Below are positions 1-12,900 of a DNA stretch of 64,000 nucleotides, in pieces. The notes below the pieces were generated by a model. The model worked only from the letters and a program-made list of their open reading frames with translations. It was not told where the DNA came from and did not search any database. Within the stretch, counting starts at the first letter, position 1. Every line of letters begins with the position of its first letter. A program made the translations under genes and the position numbers. Location of the stretch: contig JAEMWC010000162.1 in assembly GCA_016490735.1 (NCBI GenBank), forward strand, positions 732,501-796,500, in the 5' to 3' direction. The DNA comes from Pachyseris speciosa. Lineage: Eukaryota > Cnidaria > Anthozoa > Scleractinia > Pachyseridae.

Positions 1-2029
1 GATCTGTTCTTTGAAATATGAAACTTAACGGTTACCTTAGTGTCAACATATACCTGAAATTATACAGCTGTAGTTGTGTTGAAAACGGTACTGAAATTGT
101 TGTCACGCTCTACGTACTCGAACTGATGTCAACACGACTTTTATATACGATAGTTCTTTCTGGTTCAAATAAAGTGGAGAATTAAAAGTCAAGAATTAAA
201 AGCAATAAGAACTTAAGAAAATAATCGTGTGATTGCATTGCTTTCCTTTTTTATCAAACGTTATCTTTTATCAAACGTTATCTGAAACGTCATCGCGATT
301 TTTAATGTAATTAAATGATTTTAAATTTTCTCCTTGTTATTTTCTTTATGAATTAATCGAGCTTTCCAGAATTTAAACAATTTATATTTTACTTAAATGA
401 CTATCAAAACAATAATTTTAGTTTCATTTAAAGAGATTATCCGTATGTTAAGTCAACGGAAAGTCGGAAATGCTCTCGCTAGGTACAATGTTTAACCGAT
501 GTTCACGGCGAAAAAATAGCGTTGCCCAAAAATTTTTCTGCTGATTTTAAGAGAGAAAATACTGAGTTTAACTAAGATGCTATAATCGTTACAGTAGCGA
601 AATGGCCATTCGAGATATTTTACCTTGAAACCGGCTTATTTTAGGACGCCTAAATGCATAGTTAATTATTAAACTTTATTGATTGACTAGGTATCAATCA
701 AATTGACCGATAATGCCTGCCTTGTACGCAGGAAAGATATGCAAGTTTACATGCAAAGCCAAATTGTCATTGGCTAAAAAGGCTAAATTTAAGAGCACTC
801 CGTTTTTACTTAATTTCAGGGTATTTTTTCTTAGATTTTCATGACAAAACCGGGGGGGTGGTCTAGCTCCCCCCGGAAATATCCAAAATGAAAAATGCTT
901 TGGGTTTTTTTTTATTTTTTTGAGTAAATCTTAAATTCTGATCAAGTTTCGTGGCAATCCGTGAGATGACATGTAGCACGCCTGCCTGGTCTACCCCTGG
1001 ATACGCTCTTAAGTTCTTAATTTCAGAAAATTTCCTTAATTTTAGCAAAGTTTCCCAAATCAAGAATTTGTTGAAAATAAGAAAAAAATCGGAGCTTTCC
1101 TTCTTTTAAGACACTTTTTTTTCTTGATTTACAAGATTTTATTTTCTGAGAATAAGAAGTTTTTCTTCTTAATGTAAGACATTGAATTTAAGAAAAGTTG
1201 CTTTCTAAATTCAAGAATTAGAATCATACGCTCTCCAGTACACACTCCCCACAATAACGTAAGCAATAAACGCCACAAATATCAAAATAAAATACTTTCA
1301 CCTTTACTGCTGCACATAAAATCATCAAAAGCATGTCATATGTGACTGTTTTTTCTTAGCTATTTAACATTACTGAGGTCTTTTCTCGGAGATGATAAAT
1401 GAATGTCGTAGAATTACAACAACAGCTTCAAAAGAGTCCGAATTCTGTTTGATTTCTGTGAACCTTATTACAGTATAGGTTAGTTATAGTTTATACGGTA
1501 ATACAATGCAAAATGAACGCCACAGAAAAATCAATACTTCACCTTTATTCCTTCTCATAGCATCATGCAAAGTCTTAGTAAATGTCTGTTTTATCACGTA
1601 CATAAACTGGTAAAATACAAACCGCCAGTACATCATACTCAATTTACGCGGCAATAAAACTGAGACTAAAATGCATCACCTTACCTGGTATTCTTGTGTG
1701 TACGTCATTCGTCACATAACACTCACAATTAGCACATCATTGCTCATCTCAATCTTTTTAACAATCTTCATTTTCTTGAGGAACAGACTGTCGAGTGCAA
1801 GAGTTGATGAATTTAGCCAACATTGGTTCTAGACGAACTGCTGTGGCGAAGGAAATTGCGAAGCCAACAAGGCGACATGGATTTTATTGTTCACAGAGTT
1901 TACAAAACCTGAGCATATCTCGCTGTGAAAAAAAATTATCACAGTCGGCCGTTCCCCGCTCTTCGTTCAGTTATCGGTCAAAAATATTTTGAGGCCAAAC
2001 TTACGACACGTTTTCTGAAGGTAGAAGGT
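1..2029. other. No recognised gene; AT-rich flank
   Basis: I see only short open frames without family resemblance. The sequence is AT-rich with long A/T runs. The single structural feature is the G/C hairpin at 850-876. The 5' part of the LINE that begins to be recognisable at 2030 may extend into the last few hundred bases (1790-2030), but I cannot read its protein there. Confidence 0.5.
850..876. repeat. G/C-run hairpin
   Basis: Eight-base arms CCGGGGGG (850-857) and CCCCCCGG (869-876) enclose an 11-base loop in otherwise AT-rich DNA. It could be the end of a decayed mobile element. Its function is unknown. Confidence 0.6.
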
Positions 2030-2098
2030 CAGTGAGAAGGTAACGGCCTTGGAACAGAGCCTAAAAGAGGAAGTAGAGAGGAACACAAATCTAGAACA
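2030..2098 (+). pseudogene. L1/Tx1-type LINE ORF1, 5' fragment (coiled coil)
   Basis: In the frame beginning with Ser-Glu-Lys-Val the bases encode a charged heptad-like stretch (VTALEQSLKEEVERN and on to NLEQ), typical of the coiled coil of L1-type ORF1 proteins, the RNA-binding partner of the LINE. It stops abruptly at 2098, where the inverted repeat of a 6.5-kb foldback element begins. The protein resumes at 8608. An in-frame stop lies just upstream, so the start is lost. I infer that this and the 8608 fragment were one gene from their order, strand and complementary domain content. Confidence 0.55.
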
Positions 2099-3110
2099 GA
2101 TGTCTGTAAATAACGACCAGAGGTAGGAATTATAAAATTTTCGGAAAATCCGAAAAAAATTCTGTGGACTACCCTAGGTATTCTATTAACGAAAATATAG
2201 ATTTTACTTTCATCGGATGAATATTTTGGTCATATGGATGGTGTCAAGTTCGGGCGCTTTATAACCTCTGCCAGATCGCTTTTTTGAGGCCCTAGACCGG
2301 GCTACGGAAAGAGCTCGATTTGAATCTAATTGAAATATCATTCAAGCCACAAAGCTTCTTATTACATTCAAGAGATTTGAACACGCATTTTGAGTGGTCG
2401 TGCCCTTGAATTGATTGCGACTAGAATATTTTACAGATTTTTAAATATTTACAAAATTTTGAGGATTTCGCGGGAGGAAACTTTTGTCGGAATTCGAAGG
2501 CCAAAAATCACACGCGGTACCTAATTTCAAACAACAAAAACCATTCTACATTAAAAAGCAATCTCGAAGCTTTCAAAATCTGTTTTTGAAACTTTGGGCA
2601 ACATGTGAAATAAATTTTTGGGAACGCGAAATTCACGGAGTACTTGAGTGAAATTTGACCCTTCCGACTTGACAGTTTTGAGGTTCGCGCGACACAAATC
2701 AATACTGAAACAAATATTTCAGCCAAAATAAGTGTAATTTAGGCAATCTCAAGGCTTACAGTTATACATACATGCTTCATAGACATTGAATACAAAATTT
2801 ACAACAATTTTCAGCCGAAAAGAACTCATATCCCAGCTTTTAGGTGCTAAACTTGCCTCGTCAAATAAATGTGAACATGCACTGGGCCAAGTTCTTTACA
2901 CTCAAAGCCAATAGTTCAAAATCTACACCAAATATCTATCCTGTGTAGCATATAATCTGGTGCACGATATGTTTGTTTGTACCTTTTGTCCTTGTTCGTC
3001 CTCATTTCCGCAAAATCGACTTGTCACGAGTCTTGTGGAGGTGCTGTTGCGTGATTCGAGATTGTGTTGCATAACATAACAAACGGAGACCCGGGACACA
3101 GGCACTTCGC
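2099..3110. repeat. Left inverted arm of foldback element
   Basis: This is the reverse complement of 7985-8602 followed by 5690-6077, with scattered substitutions and small indels. Identity is clearest in 2124-2740 and 2760-3010 and weakens past 3030. Confidence 0.75.
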
Positions 3111-5689
3111 GTACGTGAGCTTGTTAGGAAAAAATAAATTCTAGATTGAAAAAAAAAACAAACAAACAAACAAAAAAAACCAAAAAAACAAAAAACAAAA
3201 AAGGGGCAAATCACAATAGAACAGTGATAACCTGACCTCGGCAGGCTTCCCCTGCTCACTTTTCTGGTGCCTTTTTTCTTGCAGTACAGTAGTCTTTATA
3301 GATCGTTTTCACCGTCACGCAAAAAACCCAGCGTACAAGAATAAATTCCGAAACCGTTCCATGAAAGAAGCCAAGAAAATGAAATGGGATAAAAGACTAG
3401 AAAATGAGCAATTTCACAAGACTCAGATCTGTGTGGCACACCGTTTCTGAGTTATCTGCCTAAACTTTTAATTTTCACGCAACTGTAAAGAGCTTTGTAA
3501 TTGTATGCAGACGCCATATACACTGAAGTAAGTACATGTACAAGTAAGGTACCCCAAATCAACCAATACAGTGCACATTAACTTATGCGATAAAGGGGTT
3601 TTCTTTTTGTTTCTGAGCTACTATACATATAGATATTCGAATTCTTGAAATGTTTTAACTGTTGAAAATCATAAGGGAAAACTATTTTTCAGCCATACAG
3701 CTGACCTATTTTGGTCACGCACTATGAAAATTTCCGTTCTTTAAAAACTAAAGACGCTAAGGAACTGGAAACTCGAGAAAACAACTATTTGTAAGTTATC
3801 TTCAACCTGGTGTAAATAAAAACTCAGAAAACCTTGCTATTTTGATTTTAGACTTTTATGACGTCACGGTAGGAAAGTAAACCACGCCCTGACTCGTAGC
3901 ACTAATTCGAACTGTAAGTTTTGCCGACAGCGCCTTCTGATACCAGAATCCTGGCGGTGCTTCGGGCAAATCGACATTTCAAAGCTCGAGTCATGAAGTT
4001 ATAATATACCTGGAATAAAAATGAAAATAAACATAATGGGAACTGCAATTTAGGTATATCGGGAGCGCATGGGTATATTCATTGCCCGATTGAGGAAATA
4101 TTGCAAGAATCGCTTAGGGACAAGGGTAACACTCATCTTCTTTCCGGTGCAGTCGATGTCCGCGATCGCATTCCAAGACGCGAGAGACAATAGCAAAATA
4201 CATTCCAAAGGGAGAGTTTTTTTTTTATCATAATAGAGGGAAGCAGATGCTTGTTGCTTTGATAGGTGATCGTTCGTAGCACGAATTTTGCCAGCAAAGG
4301 AAGTAAAGATAAAATTTATGGGCAAAATGTTATATCACACGATGTATTTTCAGTCCCAAGTTTAGTCACAATCCTTAAGACGTACTAAAGGATCCAGCCT
4401 TGATTTATTTCCAGCTCCTTTGGGAATGAGTGCAAAGTGTGCTGGTTCCCTCAGCATGTTATCAAATCTAGTTTTATTCGCAGGCTGCCTTGTCTTACCG
4501 GGGACTACCGTAGAAGTACGAAGTCCCTTATTCTTAAACAGCAAAATAATCTTCATGAACAGCTCTCAGAATACAGAATATCAGCCCCTTGAGCCTAAAA
4601 GTTGATTTTTTCAGAACTAAGTTCCGGTTGTATGTTGTGTAGAACTTGGGTATGGAACTGAAGAAAGCATAAAACCGGGTCGGTCGGGTCAATCCAACAG
4701 CGTATATCTCAGTATGCTGTGGGGACTGGCCATTAATTATTTCAGAGGAAGAGCGCAAAAAACAAAAATAAAATAAAACTGAATTTCTTGGGGAATGTGC
4801 ATGGATATTCCTTATCTTGGCCAATCAGCAAGCACTTTATAATTCCTGATTGCTCTTTCACACGCTTTTGACACCCGTTGATTAATAAATCAAGTTATGA
4901 GGCAGTAGGTAAACCTATTTATTTTTACCTGCCTTAATTGCAACTCTGGTGCGCGCGTGCACAACACCATAGTACAGCTTATTAAACACGAGAGTAAAAA
5001 GAAGGTGTGTCTCAACCTTACCAACCCTCGCTAACATCAGCTCTGCTTCCGTCTTCAAACCTCAGTTAGCAATACTGACTTGCAGGGTGTCTGTGAAGTG
5101 GAGCTCAATTGACCGGTTGCAGTCTCTGATACGCATGTACTCAGTGTGCCCGGGTATTTGGTACTTGAACCGCACTTTCCCCCAACCAACGCTCCATTTT
5201 CGCATGCTGTATCGTCCAAATTAGCGAGCAGATGTGTTCTAACTAGCAATGGAGCTTTCTTATTTTCAATAGAGAAAACTATATACCACAATACTACGCT
5301 ACCAAAATGGATGCCGCAAGCACAAGATTAGACTGTATTGGGACGTTGTTATTTGTGCACATGCTTTATATAATGAGGTGTTAAAAAGTATTGCACAACG
5401 TGTTAGGTTATCTCCTCATCTGATAGACAATCAGGACAAATAAAAGTGCTTAACTAAAACAAACAAACAAAAACTAATTATTTACATTGCACCCGTGGAT
5501 TGTTTGACACGTTCGAGGACCAGGAATCTGTAATCATGGTACAACGGCAACGTATGAAAATTTGAGCTTCAGCTCATTCCATTGGCGCAACTATAACATG
5601 TAGATCAGTGATCGAATTTTTTTCACAACCCGGAAATAAAACTGAAGTAGCCGGATCCCCTTTTCGTTTCATGTTTTACGGACAGCACA
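3111..5689. other. Central region of foldback element, no gene seen
   Basis: Only short open frames are present and none resembles a family I know. There is an A-rich run at 3147-3205. A frame on - at 5055-5291 has several cysteines but no recognisable domain and no splice context. I see nothing else. Confidence 0.45.
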
Positions 5690-6077
5690 ATCTCGACTCA
5701 CGCAACAGCTGTTTCACGAGACGCGTGACACGTCGAGCGTGCTGGGATTTCGCTGTAGTTTTTGGATCTTTTTGCAGAAATGAAGACGAACAAGGACAAA
5801 AGGTACAAACAAACATATCGTGAACCTGATTATATACTAAGCAGAACAGATATTTGGTGCAGATTGTGAACTATTGGCTTTGAGTGATAAGAACATGACC
5901 CAGTGCATGTTCACATATATTTGACGAGGCAAGTTTAGTACCTAAAAGCTGGGATATGCCGGAGTACTTTTCGGCTGAAAATTGTTGTAAATTTTGTATT
6001 CAGTGTCTATGAAGCATGTATGTATAACTGTAAGACTTGAGATTGCCTAAATTACACTTATTTCGGCTGAAATGTTT
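5690..6077. repeat. Right inverted arm of foldback element, inner part
   Basis: It matches the reverse complement of about 2722-3080. It ends at 6077, where the 1.9-kb insertion begins. The arm resumes at 7985. Confidence 0.7.
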
Positions 6078-7984
6078 GTTAAGCGGCTTCTTGCATTACC
6101 CTTTTTTTTTTTTCTCGTCGTTTCGTCCGTCACTTGCCCCGTACTTCTCTCGGCCAGAGGAAGAAACAATGACAAGGAAATAAATAAACTGTTAACTCTC
6201 CGGTGACAGGACTTGGAACGCGCGACCCTCATATCTCATCGCCCATAGTCTGCACCTTATCCGATTGCGCCACTTGCTCATCAGTTACCTTCGTAAGAGA
6301 ATTTTGTAATAATTAAAGTGAGTGGTCACCAAAGTCACGAATCGTTAAAGCCTTTGCAAAAGAAATGTTAAGCCGGAATTGAATTACTTCAATATACATT
6401 TCATAGCAAGGGAATTTAATTGAGAGCGTTTCTTTTGACCGGTTTTCAGCAACATATTGAAAAGGTTTGACTGAATCGCAAGAAAAATTAAGTTATAGCT
6501 TGATAAACCAAACCGCACAAAACACGCAAAGAATATTAAAGATCTTCAAAAATAATGTTTAACGCCGAATACACGTTAGACAGATAGATAACATTTTTTT
6601 ACCTGTTATATTCTTCAGGTGTAACAATTTGTTACGAATTAGCTAACTTTTATACTTTCATGCGTAGGTAAACCGCAAACAGCTTATTAAATATTCAAAA
6701 CGAGTTATTTTTGGACGAGTTAAAATTAGCGTAACCTCAAACATCTCATTAAATTTTTCAGTGAAATTTGTTGGGTGCATAAAAATTTGTATCTCGCTTT
6801 ATACTTATCGCTTTACAATAATTTTTATATCTTTGTGCTATTCGAATTCCGAAACCATTTTTGCGTTGACCGTAAAATAAAACTGCCATTTCTCTACGAG
6901 TGAGTAGCAATTTTAGCATACGACCACGGCTTTAAATGCGTTTCCGGTATACAGGTTGGTATACAACTTTACCCGAACGTGAAAAGTATCGTACTCACGT
7001 TGTATTTTCTTGTTAAGGATTAACTTTTACACCACAAGAGAGAGCAAACTATTGTGTATTTCAAGATTGAACTGTTCGTTATTGTTAAGAAAAAGAAGGG
7101 GCCATAGAATACGTAGCGATGTTTCGTGTTAGTTCACGGTCGACTGATTCACGCAAATTGAAAGGCTCTTGCACAAAAATATTTATTTAGGGGTCAGAGT
7201 AAGAAATCGCGAAAGCCTTTCTAAAAGAAATGTTTAGTCAGAATTGAATTCCTCCAACGTACCTCTTATAGGAAACGAATTTATTAGAGCGTTTCTTGAC
7301 CCGGTTGACGACCCGGTTTTTGATGCTTAACAAGTATTGACCGAGTGGTGGACTAAGTACTAGTGATGGTGCAATACCGGAAGTCAAACAAACAACGCGT
7401 GGCGTTGTTTGAACGTAGCTTTTCTTTTCACTGTTGGATATATCGGTTATCTTCGAGAAACTGGTTAACGGATCTAAGACGCCGTCTTATACCAAATTCT
7501 TCGCTTTCTTTCAAATTGTTAAATCGAAGTGCCAGTGTTTTGTCAAGCTTAATCGGAAGTTGGCGTTGGTATTTCGAGTAATGAACATCCATAGAATTGG
7601 TTCACCATTTTTCCGTGTTAAATTGCAAAACCAGCTTACAATTTAAGCGATGACAAAAGGAAAAAGAAAATCAAGTGAAAAGGAATAGAAAAAAAAAACC
7701 AAAAAAAAAAAAAAAAAACAGATCAAAGAAAAAAAACTTGATTACGTGAATAATTGAACCACGGGCCGCACTGCTACAGTACGAAAAAAACGCACTAAAC
7801 CACTAAGCCAGTAAACATTCCGTATATAGTACATCGAAATTTAAACGTCTTTATCATTCGGAGTCACGAATCGTCTGTCATGCAGACTTCAACAAACATT
7901 GAATTACGATCGACTGGAACTAATCCTATGTATTGATCTGGCTCGAATGGTCAAAAAGGCCGCTTACAAATTCGTTGAGAATTT
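6078..7984. mobile_element. 1.9-kb insertion in right arm of foldback
   Basis: The left arm reads straight through the point where the right arm is interrupted, so the insertion is defined by its empty site. TTGTT occurs at both junctions and may be a 5-bp target duplication. TAAGCGGC near the left end recurs inverted near the right end (about 7960). Inside, a block of about 130 bp at 6340-6480 is repeated directly at 7205-7345. tRNA-like stretches lie near both ends. No coding capacity is visible. Confidence 0.6.
6202..6277 (-). tRNA. Degenerate tRNA-like module
   Basis: The - strand reads GTGGCGCAATCGGATAAGG followed about 40 bases later by GCGTTCCAAGTCC, resembling box A and a weak box B of a tRNA gene. 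The fold is poor. Probably a decayed tRNA-derived repeat rather than a working gene. Confidence 0.3.
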
Positions 7985-8602
7985 CTTGTTTCAGTATTGA
8001 TTTGTGTCGCGCCGAACCTCAAAACTGTCAAGTCAGAAGGGTCAAATTTCTCTCAAGTGCTCCGTGAATTTCGCGTTCCCAAAAATTCATTTCACATGTT
8101 GCCCAAAGTTTCAAAAACAGATTTTGAAAGCTTCGAGATTGCTTTTTAATGTAGAATGGTTTTTGTTGTTTGAAATTAGGTACCGCGTGTGATTTTTGGC
8201 CTTCGAATTTCGGCAAAAGTTTCCTCCCGCGAAATCCTCAAAATTTTGTAAATATTTAAAAATCTGTAAAATACTCTAGTCGCAATCAATCCAAGGGCAC
8301 GACCACTCAAAATGCGTGTTCAAATCTCTTGAATGTGATAACAAGCTTTGTGGCTTAAATGATATTTCAATTAGATTCAAATCGAGCTCTTTCCGTAGCC
8401 CGGTCTAGGGCCTCGAAAAAGCGATTTGGCAGAGGTTATAAAGCGCCCGAACTTGACACCATCCATATGACCAAAATATTCATCCGATGAAAGTAAAATT
8501 TATATTTTCATTAATAGAATACCTAGGGTAGTCCACAGAATTTTTTTTCGGATTTTCCGAAAATTTTATAATTCCTACCTCTGGTCGATATTTACAGACA
8601 TC
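7985..8602. repeat. Right inverted arm of foldback element, outer part
   Basis: It is the near-complete reverse complement of 2099-2740. The open frames seen here are mirror images of those in the left arm and are not genes. Confidence 0.8.
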
Positions 8603-8607
8603 CGCTC

Positions 8608-8988
8608 TTAAGATTTAAAAACATCAGGGAAAGTGAAGACGAATATTGCGAAAAAGTTGTACACGACATCTTCGAAAGGGACCTTGGCATTGACACCTCC
8701 GGAATCAGATTCCACGCAGTACATCGTGTTGGCAAGAGAGACGGCAGTAGGTGCAGACCTATCATAGCAAGATTTGTCTGTAGAATGGATCGAGACCAGG
8801 TTTGGTCCAAAAGAGGTAGACTTAAAAAATCCAAAGTCTACACAGATGCGTACATCACTGAAGATTATGTAAGAGCTATTCAAAAGGAACGGGAACGAAC
8901 ATAATTTGCCCGAGGCTAAAGTCAAAGGTCGATATCTATACATCAATAACGAACGATTTAATTTCGAAAATGTACCTGAATATCTTAA
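8608..8988 (+). pseudogene. L1/Tx1-type LINE ORF1, 3' fragment
   Basis: The frame starting LRFKNIRESEDE continues through RFHAVHRVGKRDGS and RPIIARFVCRMDR, the recognisable order of an L1-type ORF1 RNA-recognition domain (short strand, helix, His-Arg-Val-Gly, Arg-Pro-Ile-Ile). A stop at about 8904 is followed in another frame by GRYLYINNERFNFENVPEYL, so one frameshift is present. It is cut at the 3' end by a TTAA-flanked MITE. It follows the coiled-coil fragment at 2030 and precedes ORF2 at 9982, the normal L1 order. Confidence 0.65.
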
Positions 8989-9450
8989 AGTGCCTACGAA
9001 GCGAAATTTGTTTCTCGCTAATTTTAAAGTTTAATCCATAAAACTCAACATTCCAAAATTTGAGGTGCTCTTGATTAAAATCGGCGATTATCAAGCGTTT
9101 GAAATTGGGCTATTTTGCCCTCAAAAATGGCATTTGAATCGCGCGGCCAAAAAGACACGTGACAATAGCCGTGACGTAATTTTGACGTAATTTTGGGGAC
9201 AAGTATTCCAACTATTTCACTATAATTCATAAGCGCAAACACAATTTTGTACCCAAAATGACGTCACATCATAGAATTTCGCGAATAAACATGACCCAGA
9301 CCCCAGACCATTTTTAAAGGCAAAATAGCCCAACTTCAGACGCTCGTAAAATCAACAATTTTAATCACAAGCACCTCAAATTTTGAGATTCTTGCGTTTT
9401 AGGGGTAAACTTTAAAATTAGCAAGAAACAAATTTCGCTTCATAGGCACT
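8989..9450. mobile_element. 462-bp MITE with TTAA target duplication
   Basis: TTAA at 8985-8988 and 9451-9454 flanks inverted ends starting AGTGCCTA(C/T)GAAGCG. The two arms are about 150 bp each and similar throughout. TTAA targets are used by piggyBac, Kolobok and Sola3 elements. The end sequence does not let me choose among them. It sits in the 3' end of the LINE ORF1 and has no coding capacity. Confidence 0.8.
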
Positions 9451-9454
9451 TTAA

Positions 9455-9981
9455 GTAATCAGCGCTCTTAGCTCTTCCACATGTATTTCTTGAAATATCC
9501 TTTCACTCATTAGACCTTTTATTATCACATCATCCCTGTGCCATGCAATCTGCAAAATACCCATTCTTCCTTTTCTCTTCACTTTCCCTTCTTATTTAGT
9601 TTTTATTTAATTTAATTAATTAATTAATTAATTAATTATTTTTTTAGTACTATTATTTGTACTTTTTACTGATCTTTTTCTTTTTAACTCCCGTAAATTT
9701 CAATAAACTTCCAAATTGCCTCCTGATATGCAAATTAGAATCTATAAATACCTATAAATACCTTCGGGACTATACCCCACTAAGGGCTTTTTATGTACAA
9801 CTGTGTATGTGTTACGTATTTATTGTTGACCAGTGTGAAAGCTTTTCCTTATGTTATTACCTGTTACTTTTATGCATGTTTTTTAATTCGCAAATATCTT
9901 GGCCTCTTAATTACGCCACTAAATTACATAGCTGCTCTCCTGACACTCTCCTCAAAGGAGCTCTAACACCTTCCTTGCACC
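9455..9981 (+). other. LINE inter-ORF region with (ATTA)n
   Basis: Between the LINE ORF1 and ORF2 remnants. It holds an ATTA-type simple repeat at about 9610-9640 and no recognisable coding sequence. An open frame from 9657 overlaps it but lacks family resemblance. Confidence 0.45.
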
Positions 9982-12900
9982 ATGCGCCCTGAAGATATGG
10001 TAATTTGCTCCCTAAATGTCAGAGGTCTGTCAAATAACACCAAACTAAGAGAAACTTTTCTATGGTTGAAGAAAATGTAGTTTTCTATTTACTTTCTGCA
10101 AGAAGTGCACGGCAAAAGTGAGTTTGAACCTTACTGGCGTTCTGAATGGGGATACTCAACCATTTTCACACTTTTTCTAGCTCCAGAGCAAGCGTCGCCA
10201 TACTGTTTAACAACAATTTCCAATTTCAGAAGCAGTTTACTGATCCCGAGGGAAGGTTTATTATTGCAGATATAGAAACGGAAGATAGAATTATGACGCT
10301 TATGAATGTTTACGCGCCTAACGAGGACAACCCGACCTATTTTAAACATATCAGTGAAAAGCTGTCGTCTTTTGAATGCGATTTTATAGTCTTTGGTGGC
10401 AATTTTAATCTATTCTGCGATGTTTTTAAGGACAAAAAAGGGGGCATTGCTACAACACATGCTAAGTCAAGAGATGAGGTAGCAAGTATCAAAAAAAGTC
10501 TGAATTGGCTGAAGATATTTGGCGCAGCCTTAATCCTGACACTGCGCTTTTTACATGAGGAGGAAAAAACCTGAGATTCATTGCCGCTTAGATTTTTTTT
10601 CTTATCAGCGATTCCCTTTGCCCAGAGATTACTGGAGCCGAAATATTACCCGGTTATCGAACTGACCACTCAATGATTACAATTCGCATTACCACAGCCA
10701 CCAATCCTAGAGGGCCAGGTTATTGGAAGTTAAATACACACCTCTTAACCGAAACGGAATATGTTACCTTGATACGAAAAACTATCGCTAACGTGTCAAA
10801 GGACTATGAAGGTCAGAACGAAGTAGACGAGATTCTATTATGGGACGTTATCAAAATGGAAATTAGATCTGCTTCCATATGTTATGCTACATCAAAGACA
10901 CGGCGTCTTAAGCATAAAGAAAATCTGTTGGAAGAAGAGGTTTTAGCGCTCGAGAAAACACTTGACGACCGTACATGTAATATATCAGATAATGTCAGGG
11001 AATGTATACAGACTAAACTAAGAATGACGAAACAACAAATAGAAGACATAATCGCCTATAAAACCCAAGGTGCTATTCTAAGATCAAAAGTGAGGTGGTA
11101 TAATGAAGGGGAAAAGAACACAAAATATTTTCACAGTCTGGAGAAACAACATTTTAACAGTAAAACTATCAGGAACCTTAAAATCGAAAATGATAAAAAG
11201 ATTTCGACAGACTCTGAAATTTTAGATGAAGCTAAAAAGTATTACGAGTCTCTTTACATGTCTATTACAAACAGCGATGATGTCGGCAATTACGAAAATA
11301 TTTTCTTCCCCGAGGTTAATGAAACAAAGTTAAGCTACAACCAGAAAGAATTTTGCGAAGGGCTTCTGTCAGAAAAAGAATGTTTTGGGAGTTTAAAAAC
11401 ACTGGAACCCGGTAAGTTCCCTGGAACTGATGGTATTCCAACAGAATTGTTGGAGTGTTTTGGGACGATCTGTCCCCCTTTTTACTCGCCGCTTTAAATT
11501 CATCTTCTACCCAGGGACACCTTTCCATCTCACAACGTAGAGGGCTGATAACTTTAATACCGAAGAAAAACAAACCTCTACAACATCTAAAAAACTGGAG
11601 ACCTATAAGCCTTTTGAACTGTGACTACAAAATCGCAACAAAAGCAATTGCAGCAATAATGAAAAAAGTGCTACCTGATATAATTAACAACGATCAAACA
11701 GGCTTTCTCTAGGGTAGTTCCATCAGTGAAAATGTTAGAATAATAGACAGCATAATTACCTACGCAGAAACCCAGAATATCCCTGGAATTTTGCTTTTTA
11801 CTTCGAGAAAGCCTTCAATACTTTGGAATGGAACTTTATTGTAAGAACTCTTCGTTATTATAACTTTGGCGATTCCCTAATTACCTGGGTTAAGTTATTC
11901 TATACCGACATAAGTAGTTGCATACAAAATAACGGCTTGTCCTCCGACTTTTTCAATCTTACCAGAGGCGTTAGACAAGGATGCCCTCTATCCCCATGTC
12001 TTTTCATCTTATGTGTTGAAATACTAGGCAGTGCCATAAGAAACCATGATCAAATCAAAAGTATTCGTGTTTTAGGTACAGAGTGCAAACTAAGTCAATA
12101 CGCGGATGACACCACATTAATTCTAGACGGTTCAGATAACTCAGTGCACCAATCTTTGAACTTGTTAGATTCCTTTGCAGCTCTTTCTGGGTTAAGGGTC
12201 AATTATGAAAAAACAGAAGCTTTCTGGGTCGGCTCTTCACGCCTGCAAAGAAGGAATACCCTGCCTTTCAACACTTTACATGGCTTGCTCACAAGGTTAA
12301 AGCTTTAGGGGTCTGGTTCTCTACAATTAAAGGGGAATCTCTGATACTTAATTATGAAGGAAAAAAGGAAAAAATTTCTAAGATAACCGACAATTGGCAG
12401 TTCAGAAGATTAACCCTCCTTGGGAAAATAACGGTCATTAAGAGCTTGCTCGCATCGCAGTTAGTCTACATTATGTCCCCTCTAACTACGTCCCATCACC
12501 ACCTTAAAGAAATAAGGAATGTCCTTTTCAATTTTTTATGGGATGGTAAACCCGATAAAATTAAAAGAAATAATAAATGAAATAATAAATGATTATGCAG
12601 AAGGTGGTCTTAAAATGCTGGACATTCAAAGCTTTAACCGCACACTTAAGGCCAAATGGATTAAAAAATACCTAGATCCACAGAACAAAGGAAAATGGAA
12701 ATTACTGTTAGCTTTCTTCCTCAAAACCCACAATATTGAACTCCTTTTGCACGGTAACCTCAATCCAGATGACGTTGCCTCTTTGGTCTCGTCTTAATTT
12801 CAAAAAACAACTCTCAAACTTTGGTTAGACTCCAATCTGGTACAACTCTCTTAAACGCATCAACAATAAACCCATTTACTATCGGAGCTGGTTTTCGGCA

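Larger units (their letters stand above)
2099..8602. mobile_element. 6.5-kb foldback element inside LINE ORF1
   Basis: The outer ends are inverted copies: GATGTCTGTAAATA at 2099 recurs in reverse complement ending at 8602. Homology then continues for about 1 kb, left 2099-3110 against right 8602 back to 7985 and then 6077 back to 5690. The right arm is interrupted by a 1.9-kb insertion. The 2.6-kb centre (3110-5690) holds no gene I recognise. No clear target-site duplication is visible. The flanks are two halves of a LINE ORF1. Large arms with no coding capacity fit a non-autonomous foldback transposon, superfamily unknown. Confidence 0.7.

Noticed and set aside
3002..3259. Phe/Cys-rich frame on -
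   Set aside because: It arises from an A/CAAA-rich run at 3147-3205 and has no family features.
5055..5291. Cys-containing frame as a secreted peptide gene
   Set aside because: No leader at its start, no splice sites, and it lies in the centre of a foldback element.
8592..8946. Two frames on - opposite LINE ORF1
   Set aside because: They are shadows of the + strand ORF1 protein, which has clear L1-type motifs.
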